NCBI GenBank assembly: GCA_030323885.1 | Contig: CM059199.1 | Location: 77,782,781-77,846,780, forward strand | From: Branchipolynoe longqiensis | Taxonomy: Eukaryota; Annelida; Polychaeta; Phyllodocida; Polynoidae | Direction: 5' to 3' | DNA length: 64,000 nt | Shown: positions 33,690 through 42,479 of the stretch, in pieces | Numbering within the stretch: position 1 is the stretch's first letter | Layout of the letters: each line of letters opens with the position of its first letter | Notes under the pieces: model-generated | What the model was told of the DNA's origin: nothing | The model's input: the letters and a program-made list of their open reading frames with translations, nothing else | Databases searched by the model: none | Program-made: the position numbers and the translations under genes

Positions 33690-34400
33690 CAATCAATCAA
33701 TCAATCAATAGGATACAGCTATAATAGGCCTTGGACCTGTTATCCGCTCTTAATTAAAAGAAATCGAGACAGTTCTTCAGATGTGGTGGATTGTAGCAAC
33801 TGTCACTGGCTCCAAGATATATGTAATGCTTGACCAGTATGTATCCAGTCGGGACTTGAAACAGTTCACCGACTCTGCTGCTACGACACTCTCCAGCAAA
33901 TCATTCCACAGGTCAACCACCCTAAAGCCGAAAGAGTTGTGTCACAGGTCCAGTCTGGAGTACTGCTTCCTCAGCTTCAGGGAGTGTCCTCTGGTCCTGG
34001 TGTTGGAGTCTCTGATAAGGGGGCCACCTGTCTTGTAGATACCAGTGAGATATTTGAATACTTCAATCATATCCCCCCGGGCCCATCTGTAGTACATGCT
34101 TGGGATCTTCAAATGATGCATACGTTATTTGTAGAGTATTTCATCGAATCCATGTACAAGTTTTGTTACCCTTCTTTGGATCTTCTCAATTGCCTCAGCA
34201 TCCTTCCTGTAGAGTGGTGACCGCACAACATTTCCATATTCTAAAAGTGGACATCCAAGGGATGTGTACAGTCTGCGTACAACATCCTCATCTAGGTATT
34301 TGTACGATCTTTGAATGATGGCCAGTATTCCATTAGGTTTGTTGGCGGCTTCCTGGATATGGTCGCTGAATACTTGATCACGACGAGACAAAGACAGGCC
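33690..34400 (-). mobile_element. CR1/Rex1-like LINE, 3' end of the reverse transcriptase frame, degenerate
   Basis: On the minus strand the frame from 34391 reads DQVFSDHIQEAANKPNGILA, IIQRSYKYLDEDVVRRLYTS and CPLLEYGNVV, then AIEKIQRRVTKLV. This is the conserved thumb/C-terminal region of CR1/Jockey-group reverse transcriptases. After a frameshift near 34130, GDMIEVFKYLTGIYK, TRGHSLKLRKQYSRLDL and RVVDLWNDLLESVV follow, with an in-frame stop. The 3' end carries (TGAT/ATTG)n at 33692-33709. It is 5'-truncated and dead, and lies in the region upstream of the SMUG1 exon, presumably intronic. Confidence 0.88.
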
Positions 34401-34830
34401 TCTTGACGCTGAGTAAAGACTGTAAGCAAATTAATAAATCGCATTACCACACACAAAATAAGAAATACAGAACACACAAATAAATAAATCATATTACCAA
34501 AAGATGAATTTTAAAAGAAACGTGGATGAATCAATTATATTGCATAAATTAAATTAATTAAAAATATGTTTAGAAATGAATTCCTATTACGAAAAAGTTT
34601 AATTATAAAAACCTCAATTCACAAATCAGGTTATCAAGGTTATTTTTAAAATGAGATGAAACAAACACATTTATTTTAATAATCAGCAATTAATTAATCT
34701 TAATACCAAGTAATTAATTTTAAAAATCAGAAACGAGTCAATAACATTATCAACAAAGAATAGAATTAACAAATCATAAATGAATAAAAAAATGTTATCT
34801 CCCCCAAAAAAGATTTTTCTTAAATCATTT

Positions 34831-34831
<1 letters not shown>
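34401..34831. other. AT-rich sequence with AATTAAT/AAATAAATAA words
   Basis: Very AT-rich, with short recurring words such as AACAAATCA and AATTAATT at irregular spacing. No gene recognised. Confidence 0.5.
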
Positions 34832-34871
<40 letters not shown>

Positions 34872-35130
34872 CTGCCTTGATGGTGAGGGTCATTGAGGTA
34901 CCAGCGATGACTTTGCAGACAGTTTTCTCTAGTTGTCCACGTTCTCCACTGCCCTCTATGACTTGGCGAACTCCAGGGCTGTCCAGTCCTTGATGTTGTC
35001 TTTCCACCTCTTCCTTTGTCCGCCTTGTCTTCTCCCCAATTCACTGTACCTCATAAGATGGTTTGAACCAGGACCTGCTGAATGGGAAATATTGACATGC
35101 CACTGCAGTTTGTGTCTCTTTAGTAAAGTT
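34832..35130 (-). mobile_element. Second LINE 3' end with (ATG)n tail, degenerate
   Basis: On the minus strand one frame reads RKRWKDNIKDWTALEFAKS, then RAVENVDN and RKLSAKSSLVPQ, with three stops replacing codons. This matches a C-terminal motif (RKRWEDNIKEWTGLEFAKSQRAVEN) that I recall from animal non-LTR elements. The tail is (ATC)13 as read on the + strand, 34832-34871. The insertion ends near 35130, just before the SMUG1 acceptor duplication. Confidence 0.75.
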
Positions 35131-35136
35131 TACAAG

Positions 35137-35243
35137 CACGCTTAAACCACATCAACAAACCTAAGCTAACGTCTTCTCTCCTCTCTCTCTCTTCGCACAC
35201 CGACCAGCGGCAGTCACTTCTGGGGGTTCTTCAAGAAATGATT
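35137..35243 (+). pseudogene. Truncated tandem copy of the SMUG1 exon start with its splice acceptor region
   Basis: About 107 bp here are repeated at 35244-35351: the intron end, the CT-rich tract and the first exon codons. In the upstream copy the exon-like part (35203-35241) reads TSGSHFWGFFKK and then TGA. The acceptor dinucleotide is changed: CAAACAG in the real exon corresponds to CACACCG here, so the AG is lost. The copy is therefore a decoy that should not be spliced at the homologous site. If it were used, it would end the protein after 12 codons. The direction of duplication is inferred from the damage. Confidence 0.85.
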
Positions 35244-35310
35244 CACGCTAAAACCACATCAACAAACCTAAAATAATGTTCCTCTCCGCTCTTTCTCTCT
35301 TCGCAAACAG
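35244..35310 (+). promoter_or_regulatory. Splice acceptor and polypyrimidine tract of the SMUG1 exon
   Basis: The intron end holds a run rich in C and T (about 35278-35302) followed by CGCAAACAG. The AG at 35309-35310 is the last acceptor before the conserved SGSRFW codons. This stretch is also the second member of the 108-bp tandem duplication. Confidence 0.75.
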
Positions 35311-35730
35311 ATCAGCGGCAGTCGCTTCTGGGGGTTCTTCAAGAAGTACTGCGGGAAGCCGGATAACTTCTTCCGCTACTGCTTCGTCCACAACATCTGC
35401 CCGCTTATCTTCATGAACCACAACGCCAAGAACATCACACCGCCACAGCTGCCCGTCGTCGAGCGCAAGCCGCTGAACCGGCTGTGCTCGCAGCACCTCT
35501 GCGACGTCGTGCGGCTTCTGAACGCCAAGATAGTCATCGGCATCGGCAAGTTCGCGCAGGACCAGGCCAAGATGGCGCTCGAGGAGGCCGGCATCACCGG
35601 GGTCAAGGTCACGTGGGTCATGCACCCGAGCCCCGCTAACCCAATCGCCAACCGCGGCTGGGAGGAGGTGGCAAAGCGACAACTGGAGGAGATGGACGTC
35701 CTCAAGTACATTGTGGACCAGTCTGTGTAG
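35311..35730 (+). CDS. SMUG1: SMUG1-type uracil-DNA glycosylase, C-terminal exon
   Basis: This exon encodes 139 residues beginning ISGSRFWGFFKKYCG and ending at TAG. Family members excise uracil and oxidised pyrimidines from DNA in the nucleus as the first step of base excision repair. SGSRFWGFF corresponds to vertebrate SGARFWGFF. VHNICPLIFM matches the conserved VHN-CPL strand. HPSPANPIANRGW is the second active-site motif, which carries the catalytic-loop His and inserts into the DNA helix. The exon start follows a pyrimidine-rich tract and the acceptor CGCAAACAG ending at 35310. This agrees with loss of homology upstream, although the codon phase at the junction is assumed. Human SMUG1 is about 270 residues, so this is roughly the C-terminal half. 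The first motif (the NPGPFGM type) was not found in this window. The upstream exons may lie outside it, in the gap at 1667-2166, or be missed. The frame is intact and codon use is GC-rich. Confidence 0.93.
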   Translation: MSGSRFWGFFKKYCGKPDNFFRYCFVHNICPLIFMNHNAKNITPPQLPVVERKPLNRLCSQHLCDVVRLLNAKIVIGIGKFAQDQAKMALEEAGITGVKVTWVMHPSPANPIANRGWEEVAKRQLEEMDVLKYIVDQSV

Positions 35731-35743
35731 CGCAACCTGCCGA

Positions 35744-35875
35744 GGTCAAGGTCACTGACGTCACGGCGTCAAGGTCATCGACGTCAAGGCATCATGATCA
35801 CGGCGTCAAGGTCGCCGACGTCACGGCGGTAAGGTCCGAGAGTCAAGGACATCGACGTCACGGTGTCAAAGTCAT
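35744..35875 (+). repeat. Degenerate tandem motif array just after the SMUG1 stop codon
   Basis: Four to five diverged units pair TCAAGGTCA with GACGTCA. TCAAGGTCA or near copies lie at 35746-35754, 35769-35777, 35806-35814 and 35866-35874. GACGTCA lies at about 35757-35763, 35780-35786, 35817-35823 and 35854-35860. TCAAGGTCA is the extended half-site of NR5A/ERR orphan nuclear receptors, and TGACGTCA is a CRE/ATF site. The same GGTCAAGGTCA string occurs in the coding exon near 35610, so the array could have arisen from coding sequence. It lies in the presumed 3' UTR. Function is not shown. Confidence 0.7.
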
Positions 35876-36540
35876 GGCGGCCGCTGAATACGCGCCGTTC
35901 GACACGGACACTGACTAATTCACCCTGGTCCCTGCCTCTTCCCCCTGGCTCAACCTCAAGGTCACCCACTGGGTGGTCTTCGTCTGACCTTCACCTCCAG
36001 TCGACCGGGTCGGCCCGGGAAGGGAAGGGGGGAGGGGAGGGCTGGTCGGTGTAGGTCAGAGTCATTCTTCACATAATTAATAAGTATGGTTACTATATAT
36101 TATTATGGTAGTATCGTGTTGGGGTCTGGGGTCTCCTTGTGGGTTTTTTGGGAGGGGTGGGGGGTTTTGTGTGGAAGGGGGAGATTCTCAGAGTCAGGGT
36201 TGTGTGGCACTCTCTACAAAAGTTCTGATGGGGAATGGTTCAGTATTTGACCACCAGGTGTCAACTACTAAATGTGTGACACCAGGACAACACGGTCTGT
36301 GGCACTGTCAGCGTCTGACAGCAGCGTGTGGGGGGTGGGAGTGGGGTGGGGGATAGGGGAGGTACTAATTGAACTTGGTTTAAATAGATCTTGCCAATGC
36401 GGTGTTAATTTCACGTAGATCAGGGCCTGGTGTCCCCCAACAGTGTGTGTGTATATATATTTGATAAACCAGCTGTCAACCAAGGTTTTAGCGGACGCGC
36501 TCTGTGCGGCTTGACAGCTCCCCGGAAGTTGACTGCAGTC
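35876..36540. other. Presumed SMUG1 3' flank, no gene seen
   Basis: A CT-rich segment with further AAGGTCA-like words is followed by G-rich, T-rich and unique sequence. I see no AATAAA polyadenylation signal on the + strand here, so the transcript end is undefined. No conserved coding segment is evident. Confidence 0.5.
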
Positions 36541-36880
36541 AGACTAAAACTGTGCATGCGTCAAGTCCAAGCCCAGGGAACGCTGCCAAAATGGCGTCCC
36601 TCTCGCGAGTTGCAGCGCTTTCTCGCGGCGCGCCTTCGTTTAGACGTCGTCAGTAATGAGTGGTATTGGCAATAGGGTTTACAGGTGCCGTGTGTTAGCC
36701 GTCTCCATGGCAACGGCGTGTGTGTGGTTCTTTTTTGTGTGTGCTGTTTTTAAATTGTCATGGCAACCAGCGGCGTTCTGCTGGGGCGGACATGCGCGGC
36801 GACGCGGCGATATAGTTCCGTTTCCGGTTCTCTCCGAGGAGCGTCTTCACCACATGGGTTTATTAGCGATGTTAATATGT
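36480..36880. promoter_or_regulatory. CpG-rich promoter-like island with YY1/TISU, TCTCGCGA and RFX X-box motifs
   Basis: This is a GC- and CpG-rich block between AT-rich flanks. It contains AAAATGGCG (36588), TCTCGCGA (36601), an RFX X-box-like GTCTCCATGGCAAC (36701-36714) and a half-site TGTCATGGCAACC (36756-36768). Clustering of these motifs is typical of TATA-less animal promoters. It lies about 0.8 kb downstream of the SMUG1 stop codon. Confidence 0.5.
36591..36652 (+). CDS. Candidate first coding exon with a mitochondrial-presequence-like start
   Basis: The ATG lies in CAAAATGGCGTC, which matches 10 of 12 positions of the TISU initiator (SAASATGGCGGC) and overlaps a YY1-type site. Twenty codons follow: MASLSRVAALSRGAPSFRRR. 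The peptide has five Arg and no acidic residue and is rich in Ala, Ser and Leu, as mitochondrial targeting peptides are. Then comes CA and a possible 5' splice site, GTAATGAG, at 36653. Without splicing the frame stops one codon later. TISU is known to be enriched at genes of mitochondrial function. TCTCGCGA at 36601 is another known promoter word. No downstream exon was recognised, so the parent gene is unknown and the call may be wrong. Confidence 0.35.
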
Positions 36881-37070
36881 GTGAGCTATTAGTTAAGATT
36901 GTAGTAGTGATGTGTTAGTGGCTGGGTGCATGACGCTGAGAGAACTGTGGCGACAGGCCAGCGCACAGCGTGTTGGGTGGAGAGGGGGCGAGGGTGGGAT
37001 GTCAGCCTGGTCCAGCCGGGACCAGCCGGGACCAGGTGGTGTCCTACCAGTACCGATATCAGAAGATATC
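36881..37070. other. Spacer before the 11-bp array
   Basis: Includes GACCAGCCGGGACCAGCCGG-type words. No gene recognised. Confidence 0.5.
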
Positions 37071-38955
37071 ATCTGGTGTTCTACCGGTATCATACGGGTC
37101 TTCTGCTATCTGACCAGTACCAGCCGGTACCTGTTCAGCTAGTATGTTACTGGTATCCTACTGCCACCTTACTCGTACCTTACTGATGTTTTACTGGTAC
37201 CTTACTGGTAACCTACTGGTACCTTACTGGTAAACTACTGGTACCTTACTGGTACCTTACTGATGTTTTACTGGTACCTTACTGGTACCTTACTGGTAAC
37301 TTACTGGTACCTTACTGGTAACTTACTGATGTTTTACTGGTACCTTACTGGTAACCTACAGGTACCATACTGGTAACTTACTGGTAACTTACTGGTAACT
37401 TACTGGTAACTTACTGGTAACTTACTGATGTTTTACTGGTACCTTACTGGTAACCTACTGGTACCTTACTGGTAACTTACTGGTACCTTACTGGTAACGT
37501 ACTGATGATTTACTGGTACCTTACTGGTAACCTACTGGTACCTTAATGGTAACTTACTGGTACCTTACTGGTAACTTATTGATGTTTTACTGGTACCTTA
37601 CTGGTAACCTACTTGTACCTTACTGGTAACTTACTGGTAACGTACTGATGTTTTACTGGTACCTTACTGGTAACCTACTGGGACCATACTGGTAACTTAC
37701 TGGTAACTTACTGGTAACTTAATGGTAACTTACTGGTAACTTACTGATGTTTTACTGGTAATTCACTGGTAGCTTACTGATGTTTTACTGGTAACTTACT
37801 GGTAACTTACTGATGTTCTGCTGGTGTTTTACTGGTACCGTACTGGTAACTTACTGGTAACTTACTGATGTTTTACTGGTAATTCACTGGTAACTTACTG
37901 ATGATTTACTGGTACCTTACTGGTAACCTACTGGTATCCTACTGCAACCTTACTCGTACCTTACTGATGTTTTACTGGTACCTTACTGGTAACCTACTGG
38001 TACCCTACTGGTAACTTACTAGTAACTTACTGGTAACTTACTGATGTTTTACTGGTAACTTACTGCTGTTTTACTGGTAACTTACTGGTAACTTACTGAT
38101 GTTTCACTGGTAACTTACTGGTATCTTACTGGTAATTTACTGCTGTCTTACTGGTGTTTTACTGGTACCTTACTTGTAACTTACTGGTATCCTGATGCAA
38201 CCTTACTGGTACCATAGTGATGTTTTAGTGGTACCTTACTGGTACCTTATTGGTAACTTACTGGTAAATTACTGGTAATTTACTGGTAATTTACTGGTGT
38301 CTTACTGGTGTTTACTGGTACCTTGCTGGTAACTTACTGTAACTTACTGGTCTCACTGATGTTTTACTGGTAACTTACTGGTAACTTACTGGTAACTTAC
38401 TGCTGTTTTACTGGTAACTTACTGGTATTCTACTGGTAACTTACTGGTGTTTTACTGGTACCTTACTGGTAACTTACTGATGGTTTACTAGAACCTTTCT
38501 TGCTGGTACCTTACTTGTACCTTACTGGTACCTTACTGATACCTTACTGGTACCTTACTGGTACCTTACTGGTACCTTACTGGTAACTTACTGGTACCCT
38601 ACTGGTACCTTACTGGTATCTTACTGGTAACTTACTGGTAACTTACTGGTACCTTACTGGTAACTTACTGGTAACTTACTGATGTTTTACTGGTAACTTA
38701 CTGGTATTCTACTGGTAACTTACTGGTGTTTTACTGGTGTTTTACTGGTAACCTACTGGTAACTTACTGGTGTTTTACTGGTGTTTTACTGGTACCTTAC
38801 TGGTAACTTACTGATGGTTTACTGGAACCTTTCTTTCTGGTTAATTACTGGTACCTTACTGGTAACTTACTGGTAACTTACTGGTACCTTACTGGTACCT
38901 TACTGGTATCTTACTGGTAACTTACTGGTAACTTACTGGTACCTTACTGGTAACT
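37071..38955 (+). repeat. 11-bp minisatellite TTACTGGTAAC / TTACTGGTACC
   Basis: About 170 units alternate TTACTGGTAAC and TTACTGGTACC, with interspersed TTACTGATGTT. Blocks of 50-110 bp reappear, so amplification was segmental. The 11-bp period is close to one helical turn and breaks all frames. Nearly every unit contains a GGTAAC or GGTACC word. Confidence 0.95.
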
Positions 38956-38998
38956 TTTCAGCAACTGCTAGTCTGGTGTGGTGCCATATTCCTGCTTG

Positions 38999-39150
38999 AA
39001 GCATTCAGTATAAGCACAGTATAAGCACAATATGAACACAGTATAAACACAGTATAAACACAGTGTAAGCACAGTATAAACACAGTGTAAGCACAGCAGA
39101 AACACAATGTAAACACTGTATACGCACAATATACACACAGTATAAACACA
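38999..39150 (+). repeat. 12-bp repeat CAGTATAAACAC
   Basis: About 12 units with variants AGTGTAAGCAC and AATATGAACAC. The minus-strand Cys/Tyr/Val frame is repeat-derived. Confidence 0.9.
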
Positions 39151-39230
39151 TGGATACTGCCATACTGGCAGTAGCTGGTTGCTGGTATCCTGCTGGTATC
39201 CTACTGGTATACATCCTGTACCAGCCAGTG

Positions 39231-39410
39231 TCAGCTGGTGTCCTGCCGGTACCAGCGCCTCCTGGTGTATGTATGTGTGTAACCGGTGCCACACCAGCTG
39301 GTGTGCAGTGGTTCAGAATAACTCGACTGAGTCGGACGGCGGCTGTCCCGGCTGCGCGTCCCGTCGCGCCCCCTGGTGAGCTCCCCGCGCGGCGCGGCCA
39401 ACGCCGCCAT
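39231..39410 (-). CDS. Candidate first exon on the minus strand with a perfect TISU element
   Basis: On the minus strand CAAGATGGCGGC (39403-39414) matches the TISU consensus at all 12 positions, with ATG at 39410-39408. The frame reads MAALAAPRGELTRGRDGTRS and stays open for 59 codons to a stop at 39231. The early part is Ala- and Arg-rich. The reading frame is also open upstream of this ATG. No convincing splice donor was found; CTGGTGTGG and CTGGTACCG are weak options. The last third runs into simple sequence. The initiator alone supports this, so it may simply be a YY1 site. Confidence 0.25.
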   Translation of the reverse strand: MAALAAPRGELTRGRDGTRSRDSRRPTQSSYSEPLHTSWCGTGYTHTYTRRRWYRQDTS

Positions 39411-39530
39411 CTTGGCGGCTGGTCGCGCGTGATAGTGTTTCGGGTGCACAAGGTGCAGTTGTGTGCACTGTGTGTTACGTAAGGCAGGGGCGGAGTTGGC
39501 CGCCCTGCCTCGTTCTGCTCGCACACTTCC
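39290..39530. promoter_or_regulatory. CpG island with CTCF-like and YY1 motifs
   Basis: The block is CpG-rich. It carries GCGCCCCCTGGTGAG (39366-39380, one mismatch to the CTCF core on the minus strand) and GCCGCCATCTTGG (39403-39415), a consensus YY1 site. It separates the 11-bp TTACTGGTAAC array from the 33-bp array downstream. Confidence 0.5.
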
Positions 39531-39689
39531 TTGTGCGGCACACTGAGTAGGGTCTTGCCGTTTATTGGATGGAGAGAGGGAGTGGCTTTTATTTAAACAA
39601 ATGTATTATGCCAATTTCTAGCAGGGTATCTTTAAATAGAGTTTAAATTTGTGACAGGGATGTTGTTTATTAATATCTAAATTTGTAAC
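39531..39689. other. Unique spacer
   Basis: No gene recognised. Confidence 0.4.
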
Positions 39690-40472
39690 TACAGCGAGTC
39701 TTTAAGGCATATCTGAACATGTAAAAGTGCGTCTTTAAGGCATATCTGAGCTTGTAACAGTGCGTCTTTAAGGCATATCTGAGCTTGTAACGGTGCGTCT
39801 TTAAGGCATATCTGAACTTGTAACAGTGCGTCTTTAAGGCATATCTGAACTTGTAAAAGTGCATCTTTAAGGCCTATCTGAACTTGTAAAAGTGCGTCTT
39901 TAAGGCATATCTGAACTTGTAAAAGTGCGTCTTTAAGGCATATCTGAACTTGTAACAGTGCGTCTTTAAGGCATATCTGAACTTGTAAAAGTGCGTCTTT
40001 AAGGCCTATTTGAACTTGTAAAAGTGCGTCTTTAAGGCATATTTGAACTTGTAAAAGTGCGTCTTTAAGGCATATTTGAACTTGTAACAGTGCGTCTTTA
40101 AGGCATATCTGAGCTTGTAACAGTCCGTCTTTAAGGCATATCTGAGCTTGTAACAGTGTGTCTTTAAGGCCTATCTGAACTTGTAACAGTGCGTCTTTAA
40201 GGCATATCTGAGCTTGTAATGGTGCGTCTTTAAGGCATATTTGAACTTGTAAAAGTGCGTCTTTAAAGCATATCTGAACTTGTGAAAGTGCGTCTTTAAG
40301 GCCTATCTGAACTTGTAAAAGTGCGTCTTTAAGGCATATCTGAACTTGTAACAGTGTGTCTTTAAGGCATATCTGAGCTTGTAACAGTGCGTCTTTAAGG
40401 CATATCTGAGCTTGTAACAGTGCGTCTTTAAGGCATATCTGAGCTTGTAACAGTGCGTCTTTAAGCGGTTGA
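39690..40472 (+). repeat. 33-bp minisatellite GCGTCTTTAAGGCATATCTG
   Basis: About 23 units contain GTGCGTCTTTAAGGCATATC and TGAACTTGTAACA. The first six units leave a minus-strand frame (YKFRYALKTHC)n. TTTAA words stop the plus frames. Confidence 0.95.
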
Positions 40473-40770
40473 AGGCCTGTCTTTGAGATTGTTACAAGCT
40501 AGTGTTCTGGTCGCACTTTTCTAATACACGCTGACAAGTGGGGGCTGGGTGGGGGCTGAGTGGGGGCTGGGTGGGGCTTATGGGGTGCTGAGTTCCCCCC
40601 ACAAAGATCAGCTCCACTCCTCTAGTTGCGGACGCGCCACGCCCCTCTAACGCAGCCGTTCTTTAAGTCGTGTATCCGAAAACGAGGCCGCGCGCCCCCT
40701 GGTGGCGGTTCTGCCGGCTCCACGCTCCTTCGGCTGCGCGCAGGAAATTAGCTTTCTTTTCTGGTTATGA
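40473..40770. promoter_or_regulatory. CpG-rich segment with a CTCF site
   Basis: GCGCCCCCTGGTGGC (40692-40706) is an exact CTCF core on the minus strand. GTGGGGGCTGGGTGGGGGCTG repeats precede it (40537-40580). Confidence 0.5.
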
Positions 40771-41671
40771 GATTTTAGAAAAAGAAAAAAAATACCTACA
40801 GATTCTCAGTGAACGGCTGAGATAGGGTCTCCTGGTTTTTGGTGTTTGCTGTCTAGGCCAAGATGAAGGCATGCCTAATATACTTCTGCACTATTTGTGT
40901 GTCAGTCGTTCTTTAACAACTGGAACTTAGTTCATGAGCATGTGTTATTTGTTGTTATGATTAATATTTAATGATATTACTGTTATGATAATGATTATTA
41001 CTATTATTTTGTTGATATATATATCTATATATATATATTGATTTCTGTTATCAGATTAGATTAATTCTATTCGTTTCTATCGTTTGTGTGTTCTTTATTA
41101 ATTAATTATTACTTTGTTTTGATTGTTTTCTTAGGTGATATGCTATGATACAGCAGTGATGACGTGCTGTTGTTTTTGTTCTTTTAATCTTGTCTAACTC
41201 TATAAATCACAGCAGCGTGGATGGATTTGACGCTAAACTCGCCCTGTGTTAGAATTTATGATGGCGAAATATTAAAAAAATTAATAAAATGCTTGAAAAG
41301 CACGAGACTAGTGTGCCAAAGCAAGGCCCTGATAGCAGGGCTGGTGGGGGGGGGGGGGACTCGGGTAATAGGACAACTCAACAAATGAAGCAATATTTCA
41401 TATAAAAGAACAGGCAACCAACAGAAACATTAATATGACGGTGTAATTGTCCGTGCTTGTTAGTATTATGGTGTTGCACATGCGGTGTGTTTTGTATATT
41501 GTGTTTAGTAGCCGTCTATGGGTGTATGTGTGTGTGTGTAAGTGTGTGGGTGTGTGCATGTGTTTAAGTGTGTGTGTGCATGTGGACGTTGTTGTGCTGA
41601 ACACTAATGCTACATTGCGCATGTTGTAGTTTTAGTTTACTCTTGGAGCCTGGGTCAGTTTCAAACTTCAC
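40771..41671. other. AT-rich unique sequence, no gene seen
   Basis: A TA microsatellite at 41010-41040, a G-run at 41345-41360 and GTGTGTGTAAGTGTGTGG (41526-41590). No exon recognised. Confidence 0.5.
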
Positions 41672-41680
41672 TCCCCCCCC

Positions 41681-41736
<56 letters not shown>
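41672..41736 (+). repeat. Poly-C homopolymer, 55 uninterrupted C
   Basis: TCCCCCCCCT followed by C at every position 41682-41736, then ACAG. C runs this long are rare. The length is likely to be imprecise in any assembly. Confidence 0.9.
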
Positions 41737-41904
41737 ACAGCGCGTCACGTGACCGGGACCAGCCTCAACCCTGGAGGAAGGAGTGCTATTAACTCAGTCA
41801 TGTAGCTCACATACCTGCCCCCTCTCCCCACCCCCAACTCCCGCTGCTATTTTGAATAAGCAAACGCACAGCTCACAACCAGTTAATTACTGCCTGGTAT
41901 TGTA

Positions 41905-42376
41905 CTTCCGGTGTGCGTAGCGCGTACTTCCGGTGTGCGCAGAATGTACTTCCGGTTGTGCAGCACGTACTTCCAGTGTGTGCAGCCCGTACTTCCGGTG
42001 TGCGTTGCTGGTACTTCCGGGATATGAGGCCAGTACTTCCGGTGTGTGCAACACGTACTTCCGGTGTGCATGCCCATACTTCCGGAGTACGCAGCGCATA
42101 CTTCCGGTGTGCGCACCGCGTGTGCGCACCGCGTGTGCGCAGCGCATATTTCTGGTGTACACAGTGTGTACTTCCGGTGTGTCTATCACGTACGTCCGGT
42201 GTGTGCAGCGCATACTTCTGGTGTGTATCACGTAATTCCGGTGTGCTTATCGCGTATTTCCGGTGTGCGTAGCGCGTACTTCCGCTGAGCACAGTGCATA
42301 CTATTGCTGTGCACAGCCGACTTCCGGTGTGTGTAGCGCATATTTCCGGTGTGCGTAGCGCATACTTCCGGTGGCG
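41905..42376 (+). repeat. 22-bp minisatellite of ETS-type sites
   Basis: About 21 units of GTACTTCCGGTGTGCGYAGCGC. Most contain ACTTCCGG, the reverse complement of the ETS core CCGGAAGT. Variation is concentrated in the CpG-rich spacer, whereas the ACTTCCGG core is retained in most units (degenerate in a few: ATTTCTGG, ATTTCCGG, ACGTCCGG). The surrounding sequence is CpG-rich. Confidence 0.92.
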
Positions 42377-42479
42377 TCGTGGCGTCCTCTTCGAGGTGCT
42401 ATCGGCAGCCATTGCCGTGCTCACCTGTCTGTGTACGACGGCCCGAGGTGCACGTCACGTATATGACACGCATACGTGG

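Noticed and set aside
34829..35044. Poly-Asp or poly-Met tailed small proteins
   Set aside because: They are frames through a degenerate LINE 3' end and its (ATC)n tail.
37071..38955. Array of splice donors because of repeated GGTAAC/GGTACC
   Set aside because: The words follow from the 11-bp unit; no exon-like sequence accompanies them.
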